A DNA stretch of 64,000 bases from Halorientalis sp. IM1011 (GCF_001989615.1 NZ_CP019067.1:620001-684000), one strand, 5' to 3'; positions 1-9,025 are shown, numbered from the stretch's first letter. Translations and numbers: made by a program. The notes: generated from the sequence alone by a model not told the origin.

Positions 1-99
1 GACCCGAATCGCTGTTAAGCGCTTCGATGCCGAGAAATCGGGCGGTCCCCGTCCGGCCTCGGTCGACGGTCGGGGGCGAGCGGATACCGAAACCAAACG

Positions 100-108
100 G
101 GTTTTAAC
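100..108 (+). promoter_or_regulatory. TATA-like box of the rpl44e operon
   Basis: The AT-rich core GTTTTAA lies in GC-rich DNA about 40 bases before the rpl44e start, a plausible archaeal TATA element. The transcript would have a short leader. No BRE element is clear. Confidence 0.35.
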
Positions 109-143
109 GGGCACTGTCTAACTCGGACACAAGGTAGATATCT

Positions 144-428
144 ATGGAGATGCCACGCCGATTTAACACGTACTGCCCGCACTGCAACGAACACCACGAG
201 GTGGAAGTCGAGAAGGTTCGCTCGGGGCGTTCCTCGGGCATGAAGAAGGTCAACGACCGCCAGCGCAAGCGGCGCGGCACCGGCATCGGGAACAAGGGTA
301 AGTTCTCGAAGGTGCCCGGTGGGGACAAGCCCACCAAGAAGACCGACCTCAAGTACCGCTGCTCGGAGTGTGGCAAGGCTCACCTCCGTGAAGGATGGCG
401 CGCCGGCCGACTCGAATTCCAAGAATAA
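144..428 (+). CDS. rpl44e: 50S ribosomal protein L44e
   Basis: Zinc-ribbon protein of the archaeal/eukaryotic large ribosomal subunit, near the E site. The 94-residue product has a basic middle and two Cys pairs (C11/C14 and C73/C76) forming the L44e zinc site, and ends with the family-typical GRLEFQE. The first ATG is kept because haloarchaeal L44e typically begins M-x-M-P-R-R-F; an internal ATG at 150 is the alternative. It is the first gene of a tight run with rps27e two bases downstream, the usual archaeal arrangement. Confidence 0.97.
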   Translation: MEMPRRFNTYCPHCNEHHEVEVEKVRSGRSSGMKKVNDRQRKRRGTGIGNKGKFSKVPGGDKPTKKTDLKYRCSECGKAHLREGWRAGRLEFQE

Positions 429-430
429 CG

Positions 431-604
431 ATGGCAGGAAACTTCTACAGCGTCGCGTGTCCGGACTGTGAGAACGAACAGATCGTCTTCGGCAAGGCCG
501 CCACGGAAGTCGCGTGTGCGGTCTGTGGCCACCAGCTCGCCCGCCCGACCGGCGGCGAAGCGGTCATCGAAGGCGAGGTCACCGACACCGTCGAGGCGCG
601 ATAG
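431..604 (+). CDS. rps27e: 30S ribosomal protein S27e
   Basis: Small-subunit ribosomal protein of 57 residues with a single C4 zinc finger (C10, C13, C29, C32), matching archaeal S27e in length and motif spacing. An upstream in-frame ATG at 395 would overlap rpl44e and add non-conserved residues, so the start at 431 is chosen. The stop codon abuts the aIF2-alpha start codon, so translation is probably coupled within the operon. Confidence 0.96.
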   Translation: MAGNFYSVACPDCENEQIVFGKAATEVACAVCGHQLARPTGGEAVIEGEVTDTVEAR

Positions 605-1405
605 ATGAAATACAGTGGCTGGCCCGAGCCCGGCGAACTCGTCGTCGGCCGGATCGACGAGATCGAGGACTTCGGCGTGTTCGTCGACATGCTGGAGTAC
701 GAGGACAAGCGCGGGCTCTGTCACATCTCCGAGGTCGCCTCCGGCTGGATCAAGAACGTCCGCGACCACGTGAGCGAAGGCCAGACAGTCGTCGCCAAGG
801 TGCTGGAAGTCGACGAGGACTCCCAGCAGGTCGACCTCTCGATCAAGGACGTCAACGACCACCAGCGCAAGGACAAGATCCAGGAGTGGAAAAACGAGCA
901 GAAGGCCGACAACTGGATGGAACTGGCCTTCGGCGAGGACCTCGCCGACGAGACCTACGCCGCCATCGCCAACGAGTTCCTCGCGGAGTTCGGCTCGATG
1001 TACGACGGCTTCGAGCAGGCGGCCATCCACGGGACGGAAGCCCTCGAAGACACCGACCTCGACGACGAGGAGATCGAGAAGATCGTCGAGACCGCCCGCG
1101 AGAACGTCTCGGTGCCCTACGTCAACGTCACCGGCTACGTGGACCTCTCGGTCCCGTCGGCCGACGGCGTCGACGTGATCAAGGAGGCCCTGCAGGCCGC
1201 AGAGGGCAACGGGGAAATACCCGACGAAGTGGAACTCGAAGTCACCTACGTGGGTTCGCCGGAGTACCGCATCCGGGTCCGCGCCCCCGACTACAAGACC
1301 GCCGAGTCTCACCTCGAAGAGAGCGCCGACCGCGCGAGTGCAGTCGTCGCCGACCACGGTGGCACCGGCCACTACCACCGCGAGCGCAACACCGACGAGG
1401 AGTGA
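605..1405 (+). CDS. Translation initiation factor aIF2 subunit alpha
   Basis: Alpha subunit of the heterotrimeric archaeal initiation factor 2, which delivers initiator tRNA to the small subunit. The 266 residues are the normal family length: an N-terminal S1/OB domain (about residues 10-85, with [18 protein letters not shown]), a helical middle domain and a C-terminal alpha/beta domain that contacts the gamma subunit. The start ATG follows the rps27e stop directly. The beta and gamma genes are not in this window. Confidence 0.95.
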   Translation: MKYSGWPEPGELVVGRIDEIEDFGVFVDMLEYEDKRGLCHISEVASGWIKNVRDHVSEGQTVVAKVLEVDEDSQQVDLSIKDVNDHQRKDKIQEWKNEQKADNWMELAFGEDLADETYAAIANEFLAEFGSMYDGFEQAAIHGTEALEDTDLDDEEIEKIVETARENVSVPYVNVTGYVDLSVPSADGVDVIKEALQAAEGNGEIPDEVELEVTYVGSPEYRIRVRAPDYKTAESHLEESADRASAVVADHGGTGHYHRERNTDEE

Positions 1406-1430
1406 CGGTCACTCCGTCGGAGCCCTTCTC

Positions 1431-1613
1431 ATGAAATCCGACATCCGCGTCTGTTCGGCCTGGGAGTCGGCCCACGAGCGGCCGGTCTACACGCTGGGCG
1501 AGAGCTGTCCGGAGTGTGGGGCCGACGCCGAGAACAGCGCGCCAGCGCCGTTCGATCCCACGGACCGATACGGGGAATATCGACGCGCTATTAAGCGCAG
1601 GAACCGCGAGTAG
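1431..1613 (+). CDS. nop10: H/ACA RNP protein Nop10
   Basis: Small zinc-ribbon component of the H/ACA box ribonucleoprotein, which binds Cbf5 during RNA-guided pseudouridylation. The 60-residue product has CPECG at C26/C29 and the conserved DRYGEYRRAIKRR tail. An ATG at 1338 in the same frame would overlap aIF2-alpha by 68 bases, so the ATG at 1431 is used. The order aIF2-alpha, nop10, PAC2-family gene is a recurrent archaeal context. Confidence 0.95.
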   Translation: MKSDIRVCSAWESAHERPVYTLGESCPECGADAENSAPAPFDPTDRYGEYRRAIKRRNRE

Positions 1614-1618
1614 CGGGT

Positions 1619-2377
1619 ATGGACGAGTTCGAAATCGAGACGCTCGCGGACCCGGAGCTATCGGATCCCGTGCTGATCGAGGGACTGCCGGGCGTGGGCC
1701 ACGTGGGGAAACTCGCCGCCGAACACCTCCTCGAGGAACTGGACAGCGAGGAGGTGCGCCGGATCTACTCACAGCACTTCCCGCCGCAGGTCAGCATCGA
1801 CGACGGCGAGTCGGAACTGGCAAGCGCCTCCTTCCACGCGGTCCACACCGAACAGGGCCAGGACCTGCTCGTGTTGACTGGCGACCATCAGGCACAGGAC
1901 AACCAGGGCCACTACCGCCTGACCGACCGGATCCTCGACGTAGCTGAGGAGTTCGGCGTCGAGCGCGTGTTCGCCCTGGGCGGCGTCCCGACCGGCGAAC
2001 TCATCGAGGAGTACGACGTGCTGGGTGCGGCGACGACCTCCGAATTCGTCGACGACCTCGAGGACGCGGACGTGGAGTTCCGCGAGGACGAACCGGCCGG
2101 CGGCATCGTCGGCGTCTCGGGTCTCCTGCTCGGGCTGGGCGAACGCCGCGACTTCGAGGCGGCCTGCCTGATGGGCGAGACCAGCGGGTATCTCGTCGAT
2201 CCCAAGAGCGCGCAGGCAGTGCTGACGGTACTGGAGGACCTCGTCGGCTTCGAGGTCGACTTCGGGTCGCTCGAAGAGCGGGCCGAGGAGATGGAGGAAG
2301 TCGTCCGGAAGATCCAGGAGATGGAGGGCAGTGCGGCGGCGGGGCCCGCCGACGAGGATCTGCGGTACATCGGGTAG
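1619..2377 (+). CDS. PAC2-family proteasome assembly chaperone-like protein
   Basis: 252-residue protein of the PAC2/DUF75 family, related to eukaryotic proteasome-assembly chaperones; the archaeal role is not settled. The N terminus carries the hallmark LIEGLPGVGHVGKLAAEHL, followed by an alpha/beta core and a C-terminal helix rich in Glu. It starts 5 bases after nop10 and completes the operon. A second family member lies at 38190-38921 on the other strand, so the window holds two paralogues. Confidence 0.9.
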   Translation: MDEFEIETLADPELSDPVLIEGLPGVGHVGKLAAEHLLEELDSEEVRRIYSQHFPPQVSIDDGESELASASFHAVHTEQGQDLLVLTGDHQAQDNQGHYRLTDRILDVAEEFGVERVFALGGVPTGELIEEYDVLGAATTSEFVDDLEDADVEFREDEPAGGIVGVSGLLLGLGERRDFEAACLMGETSGYLVDPKSAQAVLTVLEDLVGFEVDFGSLEERAEEMEEVVRKIQEMEGSAAAGPADEDLRYIG

Positions 2378-2440
2378 GTCCGAGGGTTCTTTAGCGACCG
2401 GCCCCTACCGTGTTCGTGTATCCGGAGGTGCTCTGACCGC

Positions 2441-3019
2441 TTGCCACAGTGGCTCATCGACGGTGCGCTGTTGGGGTTCGCTCTCAGCGCGGTGATCGCC
2501 GCCCTCTTCTACGTCGGCGTGACCCGGTTCCCCGGCCGCGGCCGGGTCGACGGCCGCGAACCCAGCGGCGAGGCCCACCGCCGCGACGAAATCCGCACCT
2601 ACCTCGACGCAATCGGCGAACAGTACGCCGAAGGCCACTTCGTCGAGGGGCAACACGTCGCCTTCTACCTGCCCAAACGCGACGTGGCGATCACCTTCGA
2701 CGCCCGCGCGTACTACCGAATCGAGCGCTCGGCGACGTTCCCGGTCCTCGTCGAACACGAGTTACCCGGCGTGGCACTCGGCCCGCGCCTCCCCTTCGAG
2801 ACACCCGAGATCAGCTTCGAGGAGGACGGCGGCGGCGAACTCGACCCGCGAGAGGCCGCCCACGCCGTCCTCGGACTGCCAGTCGGGGCCGGCCTCGACG
2901 ACATCAAGCGGGCCTATCGAGAGAAGGTCAAGGAGGTTCACCCGGACCACGGCGGCGACGAGGACGAGTTCAAGCGCGTCCGGGAGGCCTACACCACGGC
3001 CAAACAACACGCCAGCTAG
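2441..3019 (+). CDS. Membrane-anchored J-domain protein
   Basis: 192-residue protein with one N-terminal hydrophobic segment (about residues 5-27) and a C-terminal J domain (about 130-192) containing the HPD tripeptide at 167-169 that stimulates DnaK-type chaperones. The middle region is unassigned. The start is TTG at 2441, chosen because a strong GGAGGTG ribosome-binding site lies at 2424-2430 and the transmembrane segment begins immediately. This is a C-terminal J domain, unlike canonical DnaJ, so it probably recruits Hsp70 to the membrane. Confidence 0.8.
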   Translation: MPQWLIDGALLGFALSAVIAALFYVGVTRFPGRGRVDGREPSGEAHRRDEIRTYLDAIGEQYAEGHFVEGQHVAFYLPKRDVAITFDARAYYRIERSATFPVLVEHELPGVALGPRLPFETPEISFEEDGGGELDPREAAHAVLGLPVGAGLDDIKRAYREKVKEVHPDHGGDEDEFKRVREAYTTAKQHAS

Positions 3020-3055
3020 CGGCAGGCATTTACCGGGCAGAACCCGACGGGGAGT

Positions 3056-3754
3056 GTGGACGTGACTTTCCGGGACCGGGCCGCCCTGCTCGGCGACACG
3101 CTCGTCTGTGCCGACCTCCACGTCGGGAAGGCCGCGGCCGCGAACGTCTCGCTCCCCCTCGGCGAGCGCGACCACCTCGTCGACCGCGTGACCGCGCTCT
3201 GTGCACGGTACGACCCGGCGACGGTCGTGTTCGCCGGCGACCTCCTGCACTCCTTCGACCAGGTCGCCACGGCCGCCGAGGAGACCGTCGCCGCCCTCGA
3301 TCAAACGGTCCGGGACGCGGGTGCGCGGCCGGTCGTTACGCCGGGCAACCACGACACGATGCTCGACGTGGTCTGGTCCGGCCCGACAGCCCACGAGTTC
3401 GAGGTCGAGACCGACAGCGGGACCGCCGTGATCTGTCACGGCGACCACGAACCCGCGACCGAGGCGGACCTGTACGTCGTCGGGCACGACCACCCGACGA
3501 TTACCGTCGAGGGCAAGAAGTGGCACTGCTACCTCTACGGTCGCGAGGGCTACGACGGCGCGGACCTGCTCGTCCTCCCCGCCTTCTCCCACCTGATCGA
3601 AGGCGTCTCGATCAACCGGCGTTACGGCGGGACCGCCTCGACGAACTCGCCGCTGATCGGCGACCTCGACCGGTTCCGGCCCGTCGTCTGGGACGACGAG
3701 GCCGAGGAAGTTCGGGAGTTCCCACCCCTCGGCGAGTTTCGGGACCTACTGTAG
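3056..3754 (+). CDS. Metallophosphoesterase
   Basis: Calcineurin-like phosphoesterase of 232 residues. The metal ligands are visible in order: CADLHVGKA, FAGDLLHS, GNHD, CHGDHEP and GHDH, the full dinuclear-metal set. Small archaeal members next to helicase genes act on nucleotides or nucleic acids, but the substrate here cannot be read from sequence. The start is GTG at 3056. The last 9 bases overlap the end of the convergent FAD-enzyme gene. Confidence 0.88.
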   Translation: MDVTFRDRAALLGDTLVCADLHVGKAAAANVSLPLGERDHLVDRVTALCARYDPATVVFAGDLLHSFDQVATAAEETVAALDQTVRDAGARPVVTPGNHDTMLDVVWSGPTAHEFEVETDSGTAVICHGDHEPATEADLYVVGHDHPTITVEGKKWHCYLYGREGYDGADLLVLPAFSHLIEGVSINRRYGGTASTNSPLIGDLDRFRPVVWDDEAEEVREFPPLGEFRDLL

Positions 3755-4999
3755 CCGTTCGGCAGCGATGCGACCGCTCTCCAGCGCCCCCTGGATCGAG
3801 GACCAGCGAGTGTAATCGCCCGCGAGGACGACGGGACCCTCGGGCGCGTCGACCGTGGGCAGATCTCCGCGAAAACCCGGGGGCTGGACGAACTGGGCCA
3901 CGTCGATCCGGTCGGTCCGCAGGAGTTCGAGGGAATCGAACTGGCGCTCGGGGTACCACTGGCCCAGTACTTCGCGGGCACGGGCGTGAAGTTCGTCGTC
4001 GCTCGCGTCAGGGTCGCCGAGCCACGTCGCGCTCAGCTGCGTCCGGTCGTCGGGCGCGTACTCGGACGCGACCGTCGAGAGTGGCGCGACCTGATTCGGT
4101 TCCGCGTCGCGGGCGTTCAGGACGATCTTTTTGCCGGTCTCCAGTTCGACGTGGCCCGGGAGCCCGTAGTACTGGGTGACACAGCCGCGGATCTCGGTCG
4201 GGACGGCAACGTCCGTCAACTCGGCCGCAGTCTGGGGATCGGTGGCGACGACCGCGCTGTCGGCGTCGATCGACTCCCCGTCGGTCTCGACGGTGACGCC
4301 GCCGTCGCCCACGTCGAGACTCGTGACCCCGACGCCGAGTTCGATCTCTGCACCTGCGGCGCGGGCGCGGTCGGCCAGTTGCTCGGTGATCGCACCCATC
4401 CCGTCTGCGGGGACGGCCGTCTTCCCCTCGGCGAGCATCTTGAAGGTGTAGCGGAATACGCCGGCGTCGCTCGACAGCGAGCGGTCCAGCGTGATCCCGC
4501 CGTAGAACGGCTCGGCGAAGTTCTCGACGAACTTCTGGGAGAAGCCCCGGTCTTTCAGGTAGGCCCGCACGTCCTCGGTCTCGTCGGGGTCGAACAGCGT
4601 GCCGGTGTCGGCCGCCTTGAGGTCCCGCTGGAGTTTGAAGAGGCGGAGTTTGTCGCCCAGCGTCACGTCGGTGTTGAACAGCGTGTCCGAGAGGTCGCCC
4701 GGACTGGAGAGGGGGTCGGCCAGCACCGACCGGCGGCCTGGGTGGGCGATGGCCGCGCCGGCCGAGAAGTACCGCAGGTCGAGGGCGTCGTAGTCCAGTT
4801 CCCGCCGCGCCGCGGGATAGGCGGTGAACAGCACCTGAAAGCCGCGGTCGAAGACGAACCCGTCCTCGCGGACCGAGCGGACGCGGCCGCCCACCTCCTC
4901 GCGCGCTTCAAGCACCGTCACGTCCTGGCCAGCATCGGCGAGGTGGCGGGCCGCGACCAGTCCGGCCAGCCCCCCGCCGACGACCACGGCGTCTGTCAT
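3746..4999 (-). CDS. FAD-dependent amine oxidase / phytoene desaturase-like oxidoreductase
   Basis: 418-residue flavoprotein. It opens with the dinucleotide-binding VVVGGGLAGLVAARHL, has the GGRV step at about residue 40 (EEVGGRVRSV), and ends with the second FAD segment VVLAGDYTRWSSIQGALESG, the pattern of the amine oxidase/phytoene desaturase superfamily. Carotenoid or other isoprenoid substrates are plausible but not shown. The frame extends upstream to 5065, but the fold starts at MTDAVVVGGG, giving the start at 4999. Confidence 0.85.
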   Translation of the reverse strand: MTDAVVVGGGLAGLVAARHLADAGQDVTVLEAREEVGGRVRSVREDGFVFDRGFQVLFTAYPAARRELDYDALDLRYFSAGAAIAHPGRRSVLADPLSSPGDLSDTLFNTDVTLGDKLRLFKLQRDLKAADTGTLFDPDETEDVRAYLKDRGFSQKFVENFAEPFYGGITLDRSLSSDAGVFRYTFKMLAEGKTAVPADGMGAITEQLADRARAAGAEIELGVGVTSLDVGDGGVTVETDGESIDADSAVVATDPQTAAELTDVAVPTEIRGCVTQYYGLPGHVELETGKKIVLNARDAEPNQVAPLSTVASEYAPDDRTQLSATWLGDPDASDDELHARAREVLGQWYPERQFDSLELLRTDRIDVAQFVQPPGFRGDLPTVDAPEGPVVLAGDYTRWSSIQGALESGRIAAERLQ

Positions 5000-5094
5000 G
5001 CCCGGAGGAACGGGTGGGACCCACAAAAGGGTCCTGTGGCCGGCCGACTCCTGTCGCCGAAACAACTATTGGATCGCGACTACGACGGTAGTTC

Positions 5095-5376
5095 ATGAGC
5101 GCCGACGCGGGTCCCCGCGACAGCGACGCGACGGCCGGGCGGTCCCGACCCCAGTTCGGTGCGATCATCGTCGCGACCGTCTCCGCGTTCGTCCTCGCGT
5201 ACAGCCTCTTTATCGTCCAGACTCCGATCCTCGGTACGCTCGTCGTCCTCCTGCTCGCCGGCGGGTACACGGTCTGGCGGGCCGGTCGCTGGTTCGCCGC
5301 CGCCTACGATCGCCGGACGGCGGCCATCGAGCGCGTGGCCGACTCGCTGGGAGACCCAGCCGAACGCGAGCGCTGA
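5095..5376 (+). CDS. Small two-helix membrane protein
   Basis: 93 residues: a polar, Asp/Arg-rich N terminus, two hydrophobic helices (about residues 22-42 and 45-60) and a charged cytosolic tail (RRTAAIERVADSLGDPAERER). Codon use fits a real gene and spacing to neighbours is tight. I do not recognise a function. It lies divergent from the FAD oxidoreductase and upstream of the threonine-synthase-like gene. Confidence 0.7.
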   Translation: MSADAGPRDSDATAGRSRPQFGAIIVATVSAFVLAYSLFIVQTPILGTLVVLLLAGGYTVWRAGRWFAAAYDRRTAAIERVADSLGDPAERER

Positions 5377-5429
5377 CCGCCCCGGAGCGAACGGACAGGG
5401 CTTAGTCCGTCGCGACCCGATCCGCGGAT

Positions 5430-6620
5430 ATGACCGACAACCCGGCCGTTCGGGACCTCACCTGCCGCGCGTGTGGCGACTCGTTCGACCCCGCGGAGAC
5501 GACCGGCACCTGCCCGTCGTGTGACGGCCACCTCACTGTCACCTACGACCTCGACGCGGTCGATTTCACGCCCGAGACCACCACGGAACGACGCTACGAG
5601 GGCATTGCCCGCTACGCCGAGTTGCTCCCCTTCACGGCCGAGACGCTGGTGACGATGGACGAGGGCGCGACGCCGCTGGTTTCCTGTCCGAGCCTCGCCG
5701 ACGAGTGGGGCGTCGGCGAGGTGTACGTCAAAGACGAGGGCCGAAACCCGACGGGGAGCGTCGCGGACCGCGGGATGGCGGTGGCGGTGACCGCGGCCGC
5801 CGAGGCCGGGGCCGACGACGTGGCCCTGCCGACGACGGGCATCGAGGGGCAGGCAGCGGCCGCCTACGCCGCTCGTGCGGGGCTTGACTCCCATTCGTTC
5901 GTCCCCTCGCGGGCGACCTTCGACGCCAAGGCGATGATCAACGTCCACGGCGGCGACATGGAAGTCGTCGGCGGGCGCTACGGCGACGCCGTCGAGGCCT
6001 TCCACGAGACCGTAGCGGAGGAAGGCTGGCACTCGCTGGCTCCCTTCGAGACGCCCTACCGTCGGGAAGGAGCCAAGACGCTGGGCTACGAACTCCTCGA
6101 GCAACTCGACTGGGAAGTTCCAGACGCAGTCGTCTACCCCACCGGCGAGGGGGTCGGTCTCGTCGGCACCTACGCCGGCACGCGGGATCTGGCCGACCTC
6201 GGCGTGGTCGAGGACACGCCGGCGATGTACGCCGCGCAGGCCGCCGGGTGTGCCCCCATCGTCGAGGCGTTCGAGAACGGCGAGGAGGACACCGCGGTCT
6301 GGGAGACGCCCGACACGATCTGTGGCGGCGTCGAGATCCCCGACCCCGCCGGCGGGCCCGACGTACTGGCGGCCGTCCGGGAGAGCGACGGCGGGGCGGT
6401 CGCGACCGAGGACCGGGACGTGCTGGAGGGCGCGGTCAGCATCGCCCAGTCCGAAGGGGTCGAACTCGGCGCGACGGCCGGCGTCGCGGCCAGCGGCGCG
6501 GCGAGGCTCGCAGAGCAAGACGAGTTCGGCCCCGACGACACCCTCGTACTGGTGAACACGCTCACCGGCAACGCCGAGGCCGACGTGCTCCGCAGTCACC
6601 TCATGAGCAAGGGGATCTGA
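5430..6620 (+). CDS. Threonine synthase-like protein lacking the PLP lysine (probable pseudoenzyme)
   Basis: 396 residues with clear threonine-synthase architecture: an N-terminal zinc ribbon (CRACGDSFD...CPSCDG), then a fold-type II PLP domain with YVKDEGRNPTGS and AAYAARAG. The cofactor motifs are altered. SFK(A/D)RG reads SVADRG, so Ala112 (GCG at 5763-5765) replaces the Schiff-base lysine; the TGNAG-like loop reads TGIEG; the glycine-rich phosphate loop reads TGEGVG. Length and frame are intact, so this is not a decayed gene. It sits 3 bases before a LysE/RhtB-type exporter, suggesting a sensing or regulatory role rather than catalysis. Alternatively it performs a different PLP-independent reaction. 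Confidence 0.85.
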   Translation: MTDNPAVRDLTCRACGDSFDPAETTGTCPSCDGHLTVTYDLDAVDFTPETTTERRYEGIARYAELLPFTAETLVTMDEGATPLVSCPSLADEWGVGEVYVKDEGRNPTGSVADRGMAVAVTAAAEAGADDVALPTTGIEGQAAAAYAARAGLDSHSFVPSRATFDAKAMINVHGGDMEVVGGRYGDAVEAFHETVAEEGWHSLAPFETPYRREGAKTLGYELLEQLDWEVPDAVVYPTGEGVGLVGTYAGTRDLADLGVVEDTPAMYAAQAAGCAPIVEAFENGEEDTAVWETPDTICGGVEIPDPAGGPDVLAAVRESDGGAVATEDRDVLEGAVSIAQSEGVELGATAGVAASGAARLAEQDEFGPDDTLVLVNTLTGNAEADVLRSHLMSKGI

Positions 6621-6623
6621 CCG

Positions 6624-7319
6624 ATGGCGGCGAGTCCCGTCGCGTCGCTGGGTGCCGGGGTCCTGTTCGGACTGGCGCTGGCGGCTCCGCCCGGGCCGAT
6701 GAACGCCGTCATCGCCGAGGAGAGCGTCCTCCGCGGCTGGCTAGCGGGCGTTACCGCGGGCCTCGGTGCGATGCTCGCCGACGCCTGCTTCTTCGTGCTC
6801 GCGCTGGTCGGGATCGTCACGGTCGTCCAGGACGCGCCGACGCTGCGCGGGGCGATGATCCTCGGCGGCGGTGCGTTGATGCTGTACTTCGCGATCGGCG
6901 CGGCGACGAGCGCTCGCGAGGCCCTGACCGTCGAGTCCGAAGCGGCGGCGACCGAGGAGGGTGTCGGCCGCGGGTTCCGGAAGGCGTTCGTGCTGGCGCT
7001 GACCAACCCCTACCAGATCGCGTTCTGGCTGACCGTCGGTGTCGGTCTGCTCGAACCCGGGACGGTGGACGTACTCGAAAAGACACCTTACGTCGGCGCG
7101 GAACTCGCGGGCCTGGTGGTCGTCCGAACCGGCAGCCCGCTGTTGCTCACCGGACTGTTCGCGGGTATCGTCTGCTGGATCGTCGGATTCCCGACGGCGC
7201 TACGCGCGGCTGGGAAGCGGGTCGACCGTCTCACGCCGGTGGTCGCCGGCGGGAGCGCGGTCGTACTGGCCGGCTTCGGCCTCCTCTTCGTGGCCGACGG
7301 GCTGGGGACGCTGCTCTAG
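6624..7319 (+). CDS. LysE/RhtB-family amino-acid exporter
   Basis: 231-residue membrane protein with about six transmembrane helices and the family signature near the N terminus (LAAPPGPMNAVIAEESV), typical of LysE-type translocators that export amino acids such as lysine, threonine or homoserine. It follows the threonine-synthase-like gene by 3 bases, so the two are almost certainly one transcript; threonine or a related metabolite is therefore a reasonable guess for the substrate. The end overlaps the convergent HD gene by 4 bases. Confidence 0.88.
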   Translation: MAASPVASLGAGVLFGLALAAPPGPMNAVIAEESVLRGWLAGVTAGLGAMLADACFFVLALVGIVTVVQDAPTLRGAMILGGGALMLYFAIGAATSAREALTVESEAAATEEGVGRGFRKAFVLALTNPYQIAFWLTVGVGLLEPGTVDVLEKTPYVGAELAGLVVVRTGSPLLLTGLFAGIVCWIVGFPTALRAAGKRVDRLTPVVAGGSAVVLAGFGLLFVADGLGTLL

Positions 7320-8047
7320 TCGTCGAGTTCGTCGTCCAGTTCTTTCTCCATGCCGGGGCTCAATTCGGCGTCGGAGTCGCCCATCATGGCTACCTCGGAT
7401 TCGAGCCACTCCTTGAACCACTTGACGCGTTTGAGCCGCTGGTGGACGACGCTCTCGGCGGTATCGCTTTCGACGCGGTCGGCGGCGTCGCGGCCGCGTT
7501 CGAGCACGCGCCCGACCATCTCCGCGGCGTCCATGTGCGTGCGGGACTCATAGCCCATCCGCAACAGCATCAACGCGGTGCCGTTCGCGCCGACCTTGTC
7601 GAGCAGGTCGGCTTCGATGAGACACTGGGTCTCCAGTGAGAGATCCGAGAGCGGCCCCTGATAGGAGTGGTCCTCGACCGCGGCGCAGACTTCGTCGACG
7701 AAGGATTGCGGGTAGTCGCAGTGAGCCGTCAGGTACTCGCGGGTGATGCGGGCTCCCTCCTCAGCGTGGACGTCCTGGTCGGCCTCCAGTTTGGCGATGT
7801 CGTGAAAGAGGGCGGCGACGCGCGTCACGTCGACGTTTGCGCCCTCCTCGCGCGCGATGTCGGTCGCCAGTTCGACCACGTTCATGATGTGGTTGAACCG
7901 GTAGGCCGCCGAGTGCCAGGGATACCACCGCATCCGCCCGCCTTCGTCCTCGCTGACGACGCTCGCTTCGAGGTAGTCGTGGACGAAGACCTGCATCGCC
8001 TCGAATTCCGCGTCCGAGACGGGCGACTCCCGTATTTCAACACCCAC
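7316..8047 (-). CDS. HD-domain protein (putative phosphohydrolase)
   Basis: 243 residues with an HD-superfamily core: FNHIMNVVELA, then ALFHDIAKLEAD, then further conserved His/Asp residues. The metal-binding H...HD...D pattern is present. Such proteins hydrolyse phosphate esters of nucleotides; the substrate is unknown. The start is GTG at 8047 preceded by a strong GGAGGTGG ribosome-binding site at 8052-8059 (read on the minus strand). Confidence 0.85.
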   Translation of the reverse strand: MGVEIRESPVSDAEFEAMQVFVHDYLEASVVSEDEGGRMRWYPWHSAAYRFNHIMNVVELATDIAREEGANVDVTRVAALFHDIAKLEADQDVHAEEGARITREYLTAHCDYPQSFVDEVCAAVEDHSYQGPLSDLSLETQCLIEADLLDKVGANGTALMLLRMGYESRTHMDAAEMVGRVLERGRDAADRVESDTAESVVHQRLKRVKWFKEWLESEVAMMGDSDAELSPGMEKELDDELDD

Positions 8048-8086
8048 GGGACCACCTCCGGACGTGACGTTCGCTGTTCATCTTAC

Positions 8087-8097
8087 GGATATAAAAG
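8087..8097 (-). promoter_or_regulatory. TATA box of the HD-domain gene
   Basis: On the minus strand this reads CTTTTATATCC, a clear TATA element in GC-rich surroundings. Transcription would begin about 20 bases before the GTG start, consistent with the leader carrying a Shine-Dalgarno sequence. The rest of the 236-base spacer to 8283 shows no gene that I can support. Confidence 0.5.
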
Positions 8098-8283
8098 CGA
8101 GTGCGGGTCTTTAGCGTTACGACAGACTGAAATCTACCACGCCCCCAAAGTCGAGTTCAGAAACCGGTTCCGTCGCACCGTCACTGCAGTCCCAGACCAC
8201 CCGCGCTGTCGCCGTCACGAGTCGACCGTTTCACCGGTACGGTGTGACATGGATTTATGAGAGCCTCCCTCGTACTGTAACAT

Positions 8284-9015
8284 ATGGAAGTCAGAGCGGC
8301 AACTCCTGACGATCAACGAGCAGTCATGGAGATCGCCGAACGGTCGCTACAGGCGTCCTACACGCTCAGTCCGGGTACCATCGAGGGGACGGTCCAGCAG
8401 TGGTACGACGACGAGGATTACGCGGAGAAGGTCGCGCGAGACGACATGCTCTTCTTGCTGGTCGAACTGGAGGGCCAACCGGTCGGGTTCACCGAGACCG
8501 TGATCCACGACGACGAGAACGGCGCGGACCTGCTGTGGCTCCACGTCCACCCCGACTACCGTGGCGAGGGAATCGGCTCCGAACTGTTCGCTGCCGTCCG
8601 CGACCGCCTCCGCGAGATGGACATCAGCCAGTTGCGGGGTCGCGTCCTCTCGATGAACGAGGTCGGTAACACCTTCTACCAGGACAAGGGCTTCGAGAAG
8701 GTCGGCGAAGGGGAAGTCGAGATCGACGGTAGCCCCTACACCGAAGCCATCTACCTGGAGGCCGAACCGGAGGGGCTAGAGCCTCGCACCACCGAGAGCG
8801 GCCAGACGGTGTACATCGACTACGACGACGTGGATCCGGGGTCGATGGAGCCGTTCCACGGCGTCTACACCGATCAGGACCGCGACGAGAAGTACGGCTA
8901 CCACTGCGGGAAGTGTGATTCACTGGCCAACGCGATGGACGCCATGGGCCGTATCGAGTGCAGCGAGTGTGGCAACAGCCGCAAACCCACGCGCTGGGAC
9001 GCGGCCTACATGTAG
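8284..9015 (+). CDS. GNAT acetyltransferase with C-terminal zinc ribbon
   Basis: 243-residue fusion. Residues 1-155 form a GCN5-related N-acetyltransferase with the acetyl-CoA loop HPDYRGEGIGSEL and the late motif NTFYQDKGFEKVGE. The C-terminal 90 residues are a separate domain ending in a four-Cys ribbon (CGKC...CSECGN), which resembles the haloarchaeal DUF5816 tail. Substrate unknown. An upstream TATTTATGA-like element at about 8252 could be its promoter. Confidence 0.85.
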   Translation: MEVRAATPDDQRAVMEIAERSLQASYTLSPGTIEGTVQQWYDDEDYAEKVARDDMLFLLVELEGQPVGFTETVIHDDENGADLLWLHVHPDYRGEGIGSELFAAVRDRLREMDISQLRGRVLSMNEVGNTFYQDKGFEKVGEGEVEIDGSPYTEAIYLEAEPEGLEPRTTESGQTVYIDYDDVDPGSMEPFHGVYTDQDRDEKYGYHCGKCDSLANAMDAMGRIECSECGNSRKPTRWDAAYM

Positions 9016-9025
9016 CGCGGATCGG

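Noticed and set aside
4663-4911. Frames antisense to the FAD oxidoreductase
   Set aside because: Pure shadows of the real gene with Arg/Ser-rich products.
8048-8283. A small RNA or gene in the 236-base spacer before the GNAT gene
   Set aside because: Only promoter-like AT-rich elements were seen; no stable frame or clear secondary structure.
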